Below are positions 1-13,108 of a DNA stretch of 31,966 nucleotides, one piece after another. Every line of letters begins with the position of its first letter. The stretch's first letter is position 1. The stretch comes from Spirogloea muscicola (taxonomy: Eukaryota; Streptophyta; Zygnematophyceae; Spirogloeales; Spirogloeaceae). The notes beneath the pieces are model-generated. The model saw only the letters and a list, made by a program, of their open reading frames with translations, made no database searches and was not told where the DNA came from. The stretch is from assembly GCA_009602725.1 (NCBI GenBank), contig WELB01000058.1, positions 370,345-402,310 on the forward strand. Reading direction: 5' to 3'. The translations under genes and the position numbers were made by a program.

Positions 1-150
1 CCGCGGGGCCCTCCGCGGGCCGCCGCCGCCCGCGGCTGCGGCGCGCCCGGATCGATCCGGGGCCTGTAGATCGGCGCCCCAGCACCTGAGGCCCTCCCGC
101 CCGACTGCTCCGACGTCCGCCGAGGCCGTGGCGGCCACTGGAGCGGCGCC
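1..150 (+). promoter_or_regulatory. GC-rich 5' flank / probable 5'UTR of the PITP gene
   Basis: Very GC-rich stretch directly upstream of the PITP start codon, unlike the roughly 50% GC gene body that follows. No TATA box is evident. The ATG at 151 sits in a good context (gcgccATGG). The window begins inside this island, so the full promoter cannot be judged. Confidence 0.4.
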
Positions 151-3100
151 ATGGTAACGGTCCGGGAGTAGTATCCGCCGTTAGCTGGGACCCAAGCGGT
201 GTCTGAGTCCTGGCGGGCGTTACGGAAGCTGTGCCTGCGATGCTGCAGAGCCTAGCCGCCCTGCGCCAGTGCACGTGGCCCCTCAAGGGCACGTACATTG
301 CGAGGACAGGCTGCCCTCTGGCGGTGATGTCGATGTCAGGTCAACGAGCCCATCAGATAATGGTGGTCAAAGCCAAGTGCTGGCTTGCCTAGCAGTGAAC
401 TGTTGAGGGGTTTGGCTCGATAAGGCTGCCAGCTGTCGCTCCCAGGCGGCTCTTATATTGCAACATCAACTGCATGTTGCTTCTCTGCGATGCATTGTTC
501 GAGTCTAGTCTTAATACCAAAGTCCCTTGGCTCGGTCTATAATGTGGCACATTACCTTGACTTGGTGCACCAACACCAGCCGCATTGTCCTCCCGTTCAC
601 TCTCGAGGAGGTGAGCGGCTACTGGCTGCTACATCAATCATAGACCAGCGATCCAGCTTGCCGTGCTGCTTTATTAGGAATGCTTTGTGGATCGAAGCCC
701 TCCTCTTGTGCTGCTGCTCTTTACATTGCACCCCAGTCAGGGAAATTCCCAGCAATAGTCTGTCAGGTTTGGCTGTCGCCAAAGTGATCCCACAACTCTG
801 GCGCAATGCCAAGGCATGCAATAACCCTACAATTTCAGGATGCTGCCAAGCTGAGCACCTTGAAGTGCGTTTTCCTGATTTTGGGTCTCCCGGGTGTCTG
901 GCAGTATCGGGTGGCGCAGCTCTACATGGTTGCAAAGTACAGTGCGAAGGAGTCTGAGTCTGACGATGGTGATGGTGTTGAGTTCCTCAAGAACGAGCCT
1001 TATGAAGACGAGAAGCGAAAGGGCCAGTACACACACAAATATTACCACCTTGCCAGGTCTTTGCCTATCCAGCTGCCCTGTTCTGAGTAGACACTTAATA
1101 TACACTGAGTAAACACTGAGTAAACACTTGTAAACACATAATCACCAAGTGACTGCTGGCACAAAGGCATGCCAAGAAGGCAGCTGCACTGCAGACTTAG
1201 CCCTGTGCACCTGCAGCAGTTGTCGCTGATGTAAGAATCTGAACTTGGGGTGGTTCACTTCAGCAAGCTTCCAAGCTGGATTGCCACTATCATTCCCCAC
1301 AAGGCCCTGATGTTGGAGGAGGAGGCCTGGAACGCTTACCCTTACTGTAGAACAGGTGAGCGTTGATTTCATCTGAGTGGATCACTCGAATGCCTTTACA
1401 ACCAGCTGGAGCTACTGCTAGAGCATGTCTGTGACTCTTGGAGATGCTCCTTCCCAGCACTGTACTGTACAAGGGCTTGCAAGGAGACAGCAAGAAAGCA
1501 TTGACCAGATATGACCATTTTGCAACTCTGACTCATAAGTTCTGTTGCCATGAAACTGTGGTCTTGGGGCTTCATCAAATGTGCAGTTTATACGGTACTT
1601 ACTGCAAGGCTGCCCTTTCCTTCTGCTCTACTTTCTTATCTGTGTGGGGCACTGAAGTTGCAATGAAGTTGCATGGAATTGCTGACTGGTATATCATATC
1701 AGAGCTGGAGACACTTTAATATTGATCATGGCTCTGTCAAAGAGCACATGAAGAATAGTAGATTGACAAGTACTACATGAACACTTTGCAGAGCCCTTTC
1801 TTCACCAAGTTCTCGCTGACAATTGAGTCCTTCCACGTAGAGGACCGCGGCACTACAGAGAATGTGAGGAGATGTTTATGTGACTGCTAGTGGGCCTTGC
1901 CATACATGCTTTGCTGCCTACTTGCTGCCTGGCCTCTTCCAATCTCACGTGGGTCTGCAACGGCAGCTCTAAGCTCACTGTACTGTGGAGGCCTCGACTC
2001 AATCAGTCAGCCTTGGTTCAAGAGAAGACATCTGCAACAGGTGTGGCTGCTCTTGATTACTACGAGTCCTGACACAAGTCGACATAGCATGTGCTTGTGT
2101 GACAAGGCCCTGAACATGGATGCTGATCACCTCAAGATGCGGCAAGTTGAATTCATAGACATCGCAATGGACCCTGTTGATAAGTACATTCCTGAGGAGG
2201 ATCCAAGCAAGTTCAAGTCCAAGAAGAATGGAAGGGGTCCACTTATGGAGGGCTGGATGGTGGGTGTGATAAAGTTGGATGTCCCTCCTCTGATTGTTTT
2301 GAAGTTTTGATTGTTCAAGCAGCAGTTAGGCAGCTCTTCCAATGAATCATGGGCTTGCTGCTTAGCTACAATGCCAGCAGAGTCATGAATTGTACAAGCT
2401 CAGAATCTCCTACAGGAAGACCACTCGCGTTTATTTCATACGTGAATATAGTACCATGGTGACATATTCTGAGACAAGTCTGCTAGCATATCTGCAGCAA
2501 AAGTGCGAGCCCAAATTGTGTGCATACAAGGTGGTGTCTGTGGATGTGCCATACTGGGGCTGGGGCAGCCGGTTGGAAAAGTACATCGCAACAGTAGGTT
2601 CCCAGTGCCCTGCTGTCCTGATCCCTCTGGTGTCCTCGTTCCTGCCTTGATGACGCTGTTATGTATATTAAGTAAGGTAGCTGGTTGAGCGTGTCCGCAG
2701 TACATCACTGACCTTACTTGGCTGTGGCGTAATACAACTTCGTCACTGGCCAGAAAGCTGAGAGAAAGGTCTTCACTGACGGTCATCGGAAGAGTTTCTG
2801 TTGGATGGACGAGTGGATTGATCTAACCATGGTGGACATCCGCAAGATGGAAGTGGAAACAGCGGCTAACCTCCGAGAAGTAATACTCTCATAACCTGGA
2901 AGCCATGCATGAGCACTATTGAATTAGTTCGTTCATTTCGCTTCGCTATCTCGTTCATCGAGCCCAGAGCTTCAGCGCCCACCAAGCTGCAACCATGGCA
3001 CCTTCCATGTCATGGGTAATTTCGACTGAGAGTGAAGCCACAGGGACACTCGGCGTCAAGCAGCTGGTATTGATCCTGTCTCATATGCATTCATCTCTTT

Positions 3101-4048
3101 CCTGGCAGAAACGTGCAAATGGCAAAGTGAGCACCCCAGGATCACAACAACAACCTCCTCTTGCCAATCAAGTGAGTGCTGGCAGGAGATTGCAAGAAGA
3201 AGCTCTGGGCACTGTCATCAGATGAGCAGTGTCCATGTGCATATGATTGATGTAATGCGCATCATTCAAGCAGCATGTCCCTTGTCCCTTTGAGGCAGTC
3301 AGACAGCCAACTGTGATTGGTGTTCTCAGTCTACCCTGATTGTTCTGCTTTGCCTCATCCAGACTAGCCAACCGAAACATCTGGCCAGTGAGGACCCGAA
3401 GCAGCCCAAGACAACAACCGGCTTCTTCTCATACCTGTCTACGTCGAAGAAGTCGTCTCCTCAATCCCCGAAGATTCAGTCGCCAAAGGCATCGGTGCGC
3501 TGATGTAGTTCAATTGAAGCTGAACTTGCACTTGAGGACGAGCTCAGGCTGGAAGTGTCTCTGCCTTAGGATGCTGCTGCTAGTTGCTTGAGGCATGCAT
3601 GGAATGGTGCACCTGATGGCAGCTTGCTTTGCAGCTGCCGAGGGAGGACGTCGCGGCTGGCAACGGCCCTCAGCAACCGCGAGCGCCGCCTAGCAACGCC
3701 ACAACCTATCCAACGGAGGGCGATGCAGCGAGCAGCGAATACCAAGCCCTCCACGAGTCAGTCCATGGCCGTGGGTCTCTGAGAGCCAACGCGTCATTCG
3801 AGAGCCTCTCAGCGGCAGCTGGCTCGAAGGCGGGCCACTACTCTCACTCCACCACTGACATCGCCAGCTTGGCTGGGGGCAGCCCCCTGCTGATGCAAAC
3901 ACCCCCTTGTACGCCTCGCAAGCTCGCAGAGGCTACTGATCACAACGCCGGCACCAATGAGAAACCCGTAGATCACTATGTCGGCGTCATAGACAAAGCC
4001 ATCCACAAGCTCAAGAGCCCTGGCCAAAGCCCCAGCCCAAGCCCTTGA
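151..4048 (+). CDS. Phosphatidylinositol transfer protein (class I-like PITP domain) with long Ser/Pro-rich C-terminal tail, 12 exons
   Basis: Moves phosphatidylinositol and phosphatidylcholine between membranes; cytosolic or Golgi-associated by family knowledge. My exon model is 151-170, 580-610, 905-1056, 1264-1355, 1587-1594, 1792-1863, 2107-2259, 2498-2593, 2754-2879, 3109-3171, 3363-3494 and 3635-4048. It gives 452 codons plus stop, all with GT-AG introns. The protein opens [17 protein letters not shown] (residues 1-17). GQYTHKYYH supplies T60 and K62, matching the inositol-headgroup Thr/Lys of mammalian PITPs, and WNAYPYCRT supplies N91. VPYWGWGSR lies where class I PITPs carry their aromatic membrane-contact motif, and [18 protein letters not shown] is the usual end of the fold. 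Residues 1-250 are the PITP domain. Residues 251-452 are low-complexity, rich in SP and TP, ending [10 protein letters not shown]. The frame only closes if an 8-base microexon (VYT) is included. Family very sure; the microexon and tail boundaries are a little less so. Confidence 0.93.
1102..1133 (+). repeat. Short tandem repeat in PITP intron 3
   Basis: Unit acactgagtaa occurs at 1102-1112 and 1113-1123, followed by a degenerate third copy (acacttgtaa, 1124-1133). It is intronic and has no evident function. Confidence 0.6.
1587..1594 (+). other. 8-base microexon of the PITP gene
   Basis: TTTATACG flanked by tgtgcag on the left and gtactt on the right. The preceding exon ends in phase 1 (ACA G) and the next must begin in phase 0 (AGC CCT TTC), so an insert of 3n+2 bases is required. 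This one yields V-Y-T after YCRT, matching the conserved Val that follows YCRT in the family. Inferred from phase and homology, not from RNA. Confidence 0.7.
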
Positions 4049-4665
4049 CTAAGGGTCATATGAACGTGCCAAACTCCATTCTCCAGAGTGCTGCAGCACC
4101 TTGCTGTCCTACTATGGTGATCAACTTGGTCACATGTCAGTGTCTGTACAAAACTCTTACTTAGTGTGCGTTGTTATCATCCACTTGCACAGCTCTGATT
4201 GACACTTTTTCATGACAGTTATTAATTGGACTATTGCTTGCTGGCAGTGTGGGAAGCAGACCCAAGCTGAGTGATGACCATCTTGCATCGATGTACAGGA
4301 TGGTCACGGTCTAATCCAATTTGCTGCCCAGAATCTGTTGCATGGCTCAGGCGCAGCATCTTGTATGTCAGCTGGCCCACTAAGGGAGTTAAGCCCACAT
4401 TCATGTGCACGTTGCTGAGCATCTAAGAAACCCAGCATGCATGCCAGCAGGTCATCCGCAGTCATTGAGGTTTTCAAGAGTGGCTGGAAGCTGCAAACTT
4501 GAAGCATCTGATGAAATGACGTGTTGGCTTCTGTCACTGTGAGCCAGCAAGCCCGTGCATCATGGTGAGGGGACGCATACAGGTCAACTGGCCATCTTAA
4601 CCGTCATGACAAAAACATAACCCAGAGAACTGAACGCAGGTGGCTGCGCTTGACCTGCAACAACC
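4049..4665. other. Convergent 3' intergenic region between PITP and RPS9
   Basis: About 617 bases between the two stop codons, which face each other. It must hold both 3'UTRs and poly(A) sites. I see no conserved coding sequence and no clear TGTAA-type signal on either strand. Confidence 0.6.
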
Positions 4666-5982
<1,317 letters not shown>

Positions 5983-6727
5983 GGTGGCACCGGCGGCGCG
6001 GCAGCGGCGGTTCCGGCGGGAGAGGAGGGCGGCGGCGGCGGAAGCGGCGTAGCCGGCGGGCCGGCGCTCGAGTCCCCGACGCCGCGCCTGACCCGCCCGC
6101 GGCGGCGGCGGCGGCGGCGGCGGCGGTGGGGGGGGCGGTAGCAACGTGCGCGAGGGTTTAAGGGGGGTTTTGGGGAGTGCCCTAGGCAGGGCCCTAACGG
6201 CGGGACGCTTAGAAGACGGTGACTGCAGCCGTGACCATCTTTTTCCATCGCCCTCACCAGCCAGCACCCCCGCCCGCGGCCGTCGGATCGGTCGGAGGGG
6301 CGACACTGCCGCATCGCAGCCGTTGGAAGCTCTGCGGACCCCTTACCAGATAACCAGGTTCACCTTACCTCGGTTCGCGGTCACTTGCCGCTCCCAGCCC
6401 CACCCGCCGCGCATTCCCTGCAATCTGTTGGCCCACAGGGGCCCCTTCGCCGCCGCCGCGCCGCGCCAGCGCCGCGGCACCGCCGCGCCGGCTGCACGCT
6501 CGCTGCGGAGCGGCTGCCGCCGTACCGGCGCGGGCGTTCGCCTGGTACAGACCTTCACGCGGGCTGCCTGTGGCCGCAGGCGTGGCGTCGTCTGACGTGG
6601 ATGGAGCTGAGGGTGGCATGGTTGGAGGCCAGAGCCGGCTCCGCGCATTTGCCCGATTGCGGCCGGCCGGGCCTCGGGCTCGCCACCTGACGCGCCCCCG
6701 TTGCCCGGGCCGGCGGCCGTGGCTGGA
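5983..6727. promoter_or_regulatory. Bidirectional promoter region between RPS9 (-) and golgin (+)
   Basis: 745 bases between two divergent start codons, strongly GC-rich, with a (GGC)n run at 6101-6126 followed by a G-run. It must contain both transcription starts and 5'UTRs. The long overlapping ORFs here in several frames are a by-product of GC richness, not genes. No TATA box is obvious. Confidence 0.6.
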
Positions 6728-9700
6728 ATGTGGCGGTCCATAGCCAACCTCAAGGAGAACATCTCCCAGATTGCGACCGACGTTTTGGACTCGGCAGGGG
6801 ATGAGGATTTTGAGGGAAAGCCAGCCCTTGGCGGGCACAAGGTCTCCGACTTTTCTGAGGCTCCCGCTCGAGCGCTTGAAAACAAGCCTACCAGCAATGG
6901 CGTGCAAGATTCAGAGGTGCAGGCCTCATACTTGCGCTTCGCTTCTGAGAGGCTTAACTTGGACGTCCTTACTGGAAGCAGCTAAGGACAAATATGCTAC
7001 GTTCTTAATGAGGCACTGTGGTGGACCTCGAGCCTGACAATGCAATGTCTCGGAACTCCATGCTCATCTGATGCAGCTGCGCTGGTACAAGAGCGAGGTC
7101 AGCAGGCTTCAGATGGCAGAGTCGGAGATCCAGTCTCTCTCACAGAAATACGTTGCGCTGCTCAAGGAGAAAGAGGTTGCTGGCATCCTCTACTCTTGCC
7201 CTGAGTACGTCTGGCGTGATGATCGTCAGAAGTGAGAGACAGATAGCCTTTGCTCAGGCACTTTGTTGAGTAATCTGCAACTCGTCAGGCACAGTAAGTC
7301 TGCTTGTAGTGACGGTGCTCAAGTACTGGTACAGAGGTCATCAGAGACTTGGAGTTGGTGATATGCAGGAGGAAGTGCACGTACTCAGGGAAGAGAACGC
7401 TGAGATGCAAACAAGGTTGTCTAAGGAGGAGGCGACAACTGCAAGTAACAGTGATGCTGCTGAACACAAGAGACTGAAAGACAGGCTACAAGTGAGTATC
7501 TTAAGAAGTCAATGGCCAGCATGTGTATCAACGTGACTTTGAGAGTGCGCATTCAAATGTCTGTAACAGCCACACAAGCAGCTAGTGCTTGAAGTCATGT
7601 ACACTGTTTATTTCTCAGAAGATTTCAATTGGAGCAGGTTCTTGAGGAGCAGCTGCAGCGCACCTCAAGCTCGCAGCAGGTACCAGCTATTCTTGATGCA
7701 CCTCAGTGTAACTGAGTAAATGCACTTGCTGCTGCAATAGAGAGATGTAAGCAAATTGGTCAGCTTTCGCAGTCAAAGTAGTCATGAATGGAACATGCTT
7801 GCAGACGGTGCCTGAAGCGGAACGAGCTTCATCCTGCAGGAGCAGTTGGCTGCTTTACAGGAGAATCATAGGAAGAGGACCGATGCTCTCATGGCCAGGC
7901 ACCGACGCGAGACGGCAGCGCTGCAGGCTGAGAACAAGGCTCTGCATGCTATGTCGGTCAAGCAGGAGACTCCTCTCAGCAATGGCACTCCCGACACACA
8001 GCTGGCAGGAAGTAGGGTGCCAGACCTAGAGATAAGCTTGAAGAAAGCAGAAGATCAACTGAAGGTAGGCAATGCAGTCTCTGGATCAGACCTGCTTCCC
8101 ACCCCGTCTAGAGATTCACTGTGCAGCTGGTAGTAAGCCCCCCAACATTGTGTAGCAACAGCTGCTTGCATCCTCGTGAGCAACCAGTGCGACCTTACCA
8201 ATGCTGCAGCTTTTCTTGTGTGCGCACAGGAGCTGACTAGAGAGTCCTCGGAGAAAGATGATGCTTGTGCCAAGCTGAGACAGGCATATGAACTGATTGC
8301 GGCTGACCTTAGTACAAAGGATGCTCTCATTGAGAGCCACATGTCTAGAAAGACTGATCTTCATAAGCAATTGCAAGGTAAGCTCGATAGTATGAGTGCG
8401 CCTCTTACTGTCAGAAGACAGGTTTGCAGCCTCCTTATCTTGCCCGCCGACAGCCAACAATTTGTGTTCCCTGTATCATAGCTTGATGACTGAATGTCTA
8501 CTTGCTTTTATTCATTGAGGGTGTAGAGAAGCTTGTCAGCGTTGATGCAGCTCATCAAGAGATCAGAACAACAAAAGTCGAGCTGCAAAGGGTACGATAA
8601 CCAACCATACAAACCATTCATACTCTGACCTGTTTCAATCCAAAGTAGCTATGGCAGTGCAGAGCAGCTGATGTATTGATGAAGGATCAGCATGCCGTTG
8701 GTTCTGATATGAAAGTAGGCTGGCTGTCACATTCTTTGAGTTACAAGCAAGTCAGACCCATTTCTGAATCACAACATTCAGGTGACATTGCTATGGCAGG
8801 CTAGATCATGCTTGATAAGCGCACCTTGTCTTGCAGGTAGCGAGTGAAGTGGCTGCAAGCAACAAGGGGATACTTGAGCAAGACCTTTTGCAGCGTGACA
8901 TCAGCTCTCGGTACCAACAACTGGAAGCTGATGCAAGCTCCAAGATTAACGTACTTAATGTACGTGGGATCAATCTACGAGTCGTTTGTGATGGAGAATG
9001 TTGCTCACAAATTAAGATGCGAAGATAGTCATAGCTGCTTCCCATCTTGCCAGCAGCTTCTGATGCGAGCAGGTGGTCCCATGGCCTACTTACAGGATGA
9101 AGTACAGATGTACAAGGAAAGGCTGCAGGCTAGCAAAGACGAACTAGCTAGTGCACAGGCAGCTGCTGCTGCCACAGCTCTTCGTAACATGAATGGTCTT
9201 GTGGCCGCGAAGGAGGAGGCGGACAGACTAAAAGAACAAGCAGAGCAGGTGGATGTCTTACTTTGAGAAGTACGACTGCAGAACGATCCACACAACCCAA
9301 GAGCATTGAAGTGGAAGCCTGCCAAGCACGTTTGGTTGGCTACACAGCTGTCTCGCTCTTACATAACGAACTAAGTGACATGTTTGTTGCCATCATGGCA
9401 GGCTCTCAAGCTGGAGACAAGACTGAAAGATTCAGACAAACGAAGTGCTGAATTGGACTTGGAACTCAATGCAGCTAAGCTTGAGAGAGACAAGGCACTC
9501 AGGGAGCTGGGTCGTTTGAAGCAGCATCTCTTGGATGTCGTAAGCCTCCCCCTTGGCATGTGTGAGGTTTGCTTGATGTGCAGATAGATATGATGTTGTA
9601 TGTCACAACAACACTTCTAGTATCTGGTGCAATCTATCAAGGCAAGCCAGCTACTTACTGTAACAAGGACAACTCAAAGGCCTGGATGACACTAACGAGT

Positions 9701-12197
9701 CCAAGACAGTGCCCTGTGAACAATGGCTCAGGAGTCTGCGGAGTCTGAAAAATTGGAGGAGGAGAGTGAGAGGGTTATCCAGCTAGAGGCCCGTGCTGCG
9801 GCGAGCGATAGGCGAGTTGCAAGCCTTGAGGCAGAGCTTGAGAAGACAAAGGTCGAGGCAACTGCTGCTTACAGTATGGCCATGGACCTCGGGAAGAGCT
9901 CATCAAAAGAGCTTGAGGCATTGCTCAACGAGCTTGCTGGATGCCTTGCTGCCCTTACTGCAAAGGACGTGGAGCTAGAGAATCTTCAAAGTGCTCTCGG
10001 CCAATATTATCAGGAAACTGAGACAAAGGTTCCATTTCTGCTGGAACTTCTCCTTGTAATCTTGAAGTGTGATTGCAAAGGCAAGCTCTCCTGTATGCTG
10101 CTTCAACAAGGACGGCCAACAAGGTGGCCGTCTCTGACATTGTTACGGTGCAATATGGACCACATTTCCTGCGTGTTACAGACAAGCATTTTGAGGACAT
10201 TTGCTTTTGCTCAAGTAGCTCAGAGGAATGCACCTTGTTCAATGGGAACAGGAGGAGCTCCGGCGGGATTTGAGGTTGGCAAGGGGGCGGGTTGCCCTGT
10301 TAGATGATGACCTTAAGGTATGCTGCTGGACGTGCCAGTGGCACACAGAGTTGTTCAATATCATGGCATGGTCAATGCTCTGCCCCAAGCATGCTTCTGT
10401 ATCCAAGGCGTTAGGAATTGGCAGGGGTTTGTCAATTTCGGCACAGATTGAGCAGGCTTATCAATAGTGCCTTGATGGTTGGGAATATTTGTCCCTGCGA
10501 TAGGCGATAGGGATTGCAAGGGGTACACATACACAGTCATATCACTAGTTGTGTATTGATATGTTGCAGATTATAAGATACACTCTAGAATTGAGCAGCA
10601 GCTTTGCTTATAGTGACCAAATGTCTGTTTATTGTCAGGATGTCAGGCGGGAGTTGGAAGCAGTCTCGAAGGAGGCAGCCAGTGCTCAGGAGCAAAGGCA
10701 GCAGATGAACAGTCAACTCCTGGAAAGTCAAGAGAAGATTGGCAAGCTTGTTGAGGAGAATGTGCTGCTGAGAAAAGCACTGGAGCAGAGCATGACCAGG
10801 CTCAACCGCATGTCCACAGACTCCGACTTCTACGTTGATAGGTAGGTCATGTTAGCAACAAGCGGGTTGGAGGTTATCTTACTCTAGACTGCCTGCTGCG
10901 ACCACGTCTCAACTTGACCAGCTTTTGCTGTTGCAGGCGGATTGTCATCAAACTTTTGGTGACTTATTTCCAGCGGAATCACAGCAAGGAGGTACTGTCT
11001 TATGTTGCATTTTGATGATTGCTTCTGCTGGCCTTTTGTACCACTGTGACAGTGTCTTGCACAAAACCATTCTGCAAGAGGGTAGAATTACTTCAGCAGT
11101 GGGCATGGTTGCTCCTGTGACCTCCCACAATGCTGCTGTGCTTGACTTGTCCATTATCTATGGTGATGGTGCTACTGTTGCACCTAATTCAGGTACTTGA
11201 CCTCATGAGCCGCATGCTGGGCTTCACTCACGAAGACAAGCAGAGAGTGGGGCTCGCGCAGTCCAACGCTCGCGGTGGGGTGGTCCGCAATGTCATCGGC
11301 TTCTCGGGCAAGCTGGTGGGCGGCTTGCTGGGCCCTGGGAGGGGGGACGAACCCCCACTCCCACCACCAGATGAAAATCAGGCAGGCCCTTCTTCACACA
11401 AGAGAACCATTCTCCTGCTTCAGACTACTTACTGCATACTTTAGGCAACAACCCCAGCAACTAGACCCCACAACCTGACAAATCAGGCAGCTCGTACTCT
11501 GACGTTGTTTGTATCTAGTTTGCGCTCACTGCTGTCAGAAATTCGCTCTACATATGGACTGTTGATATGCTACTTACAATATCCCTGGTCTTCTGGTGCC
11601 CAGACTTTCAGCGACCTGTGGATTGACTTTCTCCTCAAGGAGACGGAGGAGCGGGAGAGGCGAGAGCAGCAGCAGGCTGCAGCGCGGCGGGAGGCTGACC
11701 AGCTGCGGCCCCTTCCCTCTCCCAGCCGCAGCACCTTGAAAGACATCACCAGCAACGGCGAGACAGTCGGTACGCCCAGAAGCCCTCGGCGTGAGAGACA
11801 GGAGACCGAAGTCGCTGCTGGCCTCCTCGCCATGCCACCCCTCCTTCCTTCTTCTCTGTCAAGCCTTTCCAGCAAGTCTGCCAGCCGCGCCATAGGAGAC
11901 CCCATTGCAACAGCGGCACAATCCACCGTTGAGCCCTCCACCCCACTCTCGACCACTAGCTATGCCACAGCCGCAGGCACGGGGGTGCTGAGGAGCCCTT
12001 TGCCGGCTGCCATCGGCAGTGGCGGTGGTGGTGAGGGCGGATACGTGAGCAGCGGGGAGTTCTCGCCCATCTCTTTGAGCAACCAGACCCCGCCACCACC
12101 ACCGCCACAGTTGCAGTCAACACCTCCGGCGCCGCTGCCTATGTACCCGCCGTACCTGTCAGCGATTAGCAATACCCAGCCCCCCTACAGTCACTAG
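6728..12197 (+). CDS. Golgin with long coiled coil and C-terminal GRAB domain (plant GC3/GC4, GMAP-210-like), about 17 exons
   Basis: Golgi tether; the GRAB domain of this family binds ARF1 on cis-Golgi membranes. Exons: 6728-6916, 7077-7175, 7369-7491, 7638-7679, 7840-8064, 8230-8377, 8527-8591, 8685-8714, 8837-8959, 9096-9248, 9402-9539, 9732-10028, 10252-10317, 10639-10841, 10937-10991, 11193-11381, 11604-12197. The frame closes at 912 residues, longer than the roughly 700 of the land-plant forms. The N-terminus MWRSIANLKENISQIATDVL matches plant golgin candidates. The middle is Glu/Lys/Gln-rich coiled coil. RRIVIKLLVTYFQRNHSKE (exon 15) plus VLDLMSRMLGFTHEDKQRVG (exon 16) is the GRAB region, followed by GVVRNVIGFSGKLVGGLLG and FSDLWIDFLLKETEERERRE. 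The end is Ser/Pro-rich. 14 of 16 introns are phase 0. The intron after 11381 appears to be GC-AG. Exon 8 (30 bases) is the least certain, and an extra small exon near 7020-7070 is possible. Confidence 0.92.
11382..11603 (+). other. Probable GC-AG intron in the golgin gene
   Basis: The reading frame DENQ|TFSDLWIDF, continuous in plant homologues, requires splicing from CAG|GCAGGC at 11381 to CCCAG at 11603. I see no GT donor near 11381 that keeps the frame. Confidence 0.65.
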
Positions 12198-13108
12198 TCC
12201 TGGCTCATCATGCGACCGGCCAGCTCCCGCCTCCTTGCCTTACTCCTCCCAAAACACTTCCCAAAATGTCCTGCGTTCCCTTTCTGCGAGTGCGTGCAGG
12301 TGTGCTGCGTTGACAATTTACGACATGTTATAGCGTCATTCTCATAACATGGTTTGCCCTTTCCTTAAGGCTCTGCCGCATCACTTGCAGCAGATCTTAG
12401 CAGTGAAAGTGTCATCATCAGCCGCGCTCCACAATTCTGGGCTAGCAGGCACACATTTGCCAATAGCGTCCTGGCTTACTGATTAAATTAGACTGAATTG
12501 TCCTGTAGTCAACGTGTGTACACAACCAACCTCCGCCGTGGCCGCCATTGAAAAGTACGAGGAATGCAGTGTAGATAGATATCATAGTGCTCGATAGCAT
12601 GGGGTGGCAATGCGTATAAAAAGGGCGGCGTACTAAAAGGGGCCCGAAAGTGGCCAGTAAGCTTCAGTCAAGAGCATTATGGCCAAGAAAAACAGCCGAT
12701 TGTTTGACTGCACTTTTCAGAATCTCGGTACACTTGGATGATGCTTTCCACAGGCCACAAGCAGGTCACATACAAGTAGCAGCCTATATGCACACGTTGG
12801 CGTGTGACGGTGACTTGGTGGTAAACACGCATAACGGTGTATTATTGATGTTGCTCAAATGTCACACATGAATGGTGGACCCCTGACAATAACAAGGGCA
12901 CTGACAATGTTCTATAAAAGAATGTCGCTGCGTATCAAGCAAAAGAATGTGTGGGAAAAATTAGGTGAGCAATGTGCTCAGTCATATTTCTTTCAACAAA
13001 TATGGACACTAACGCGATCCAGGAAAATGAAATATGTACGCAACCCACGCAGCTCGCACAGATGTGCACGAGCAAGCACACACCCACACTCCACAGTCAG
13101 ACAGGTCT
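12198..13108. other. Convergent 3' intergenic region with an orphan TATA-like element
   Basis: 911 bases between the golgin stop and the transporter stop, which face each other, so both 3'UTRs lie here. TATAAAAAGG at 12615-12624 and CTATAAAAG near 12912 resemble TATA boxes, but no protein gene follows on the plus strand. A 20-codon ORF begins with ATG at 12679 (MAKKNSRLFDCTFQNLGTLG) about 55 bases after the first TATA. No known RNA gene is recognised. Confidence 0.4.

Noticed and set aside
490-957. 155-codon plus-strand ORF at the left end
   Set aside because: Runs through PITP introns 1-2; the true exons (580-610 and 905-1056) use other frames.
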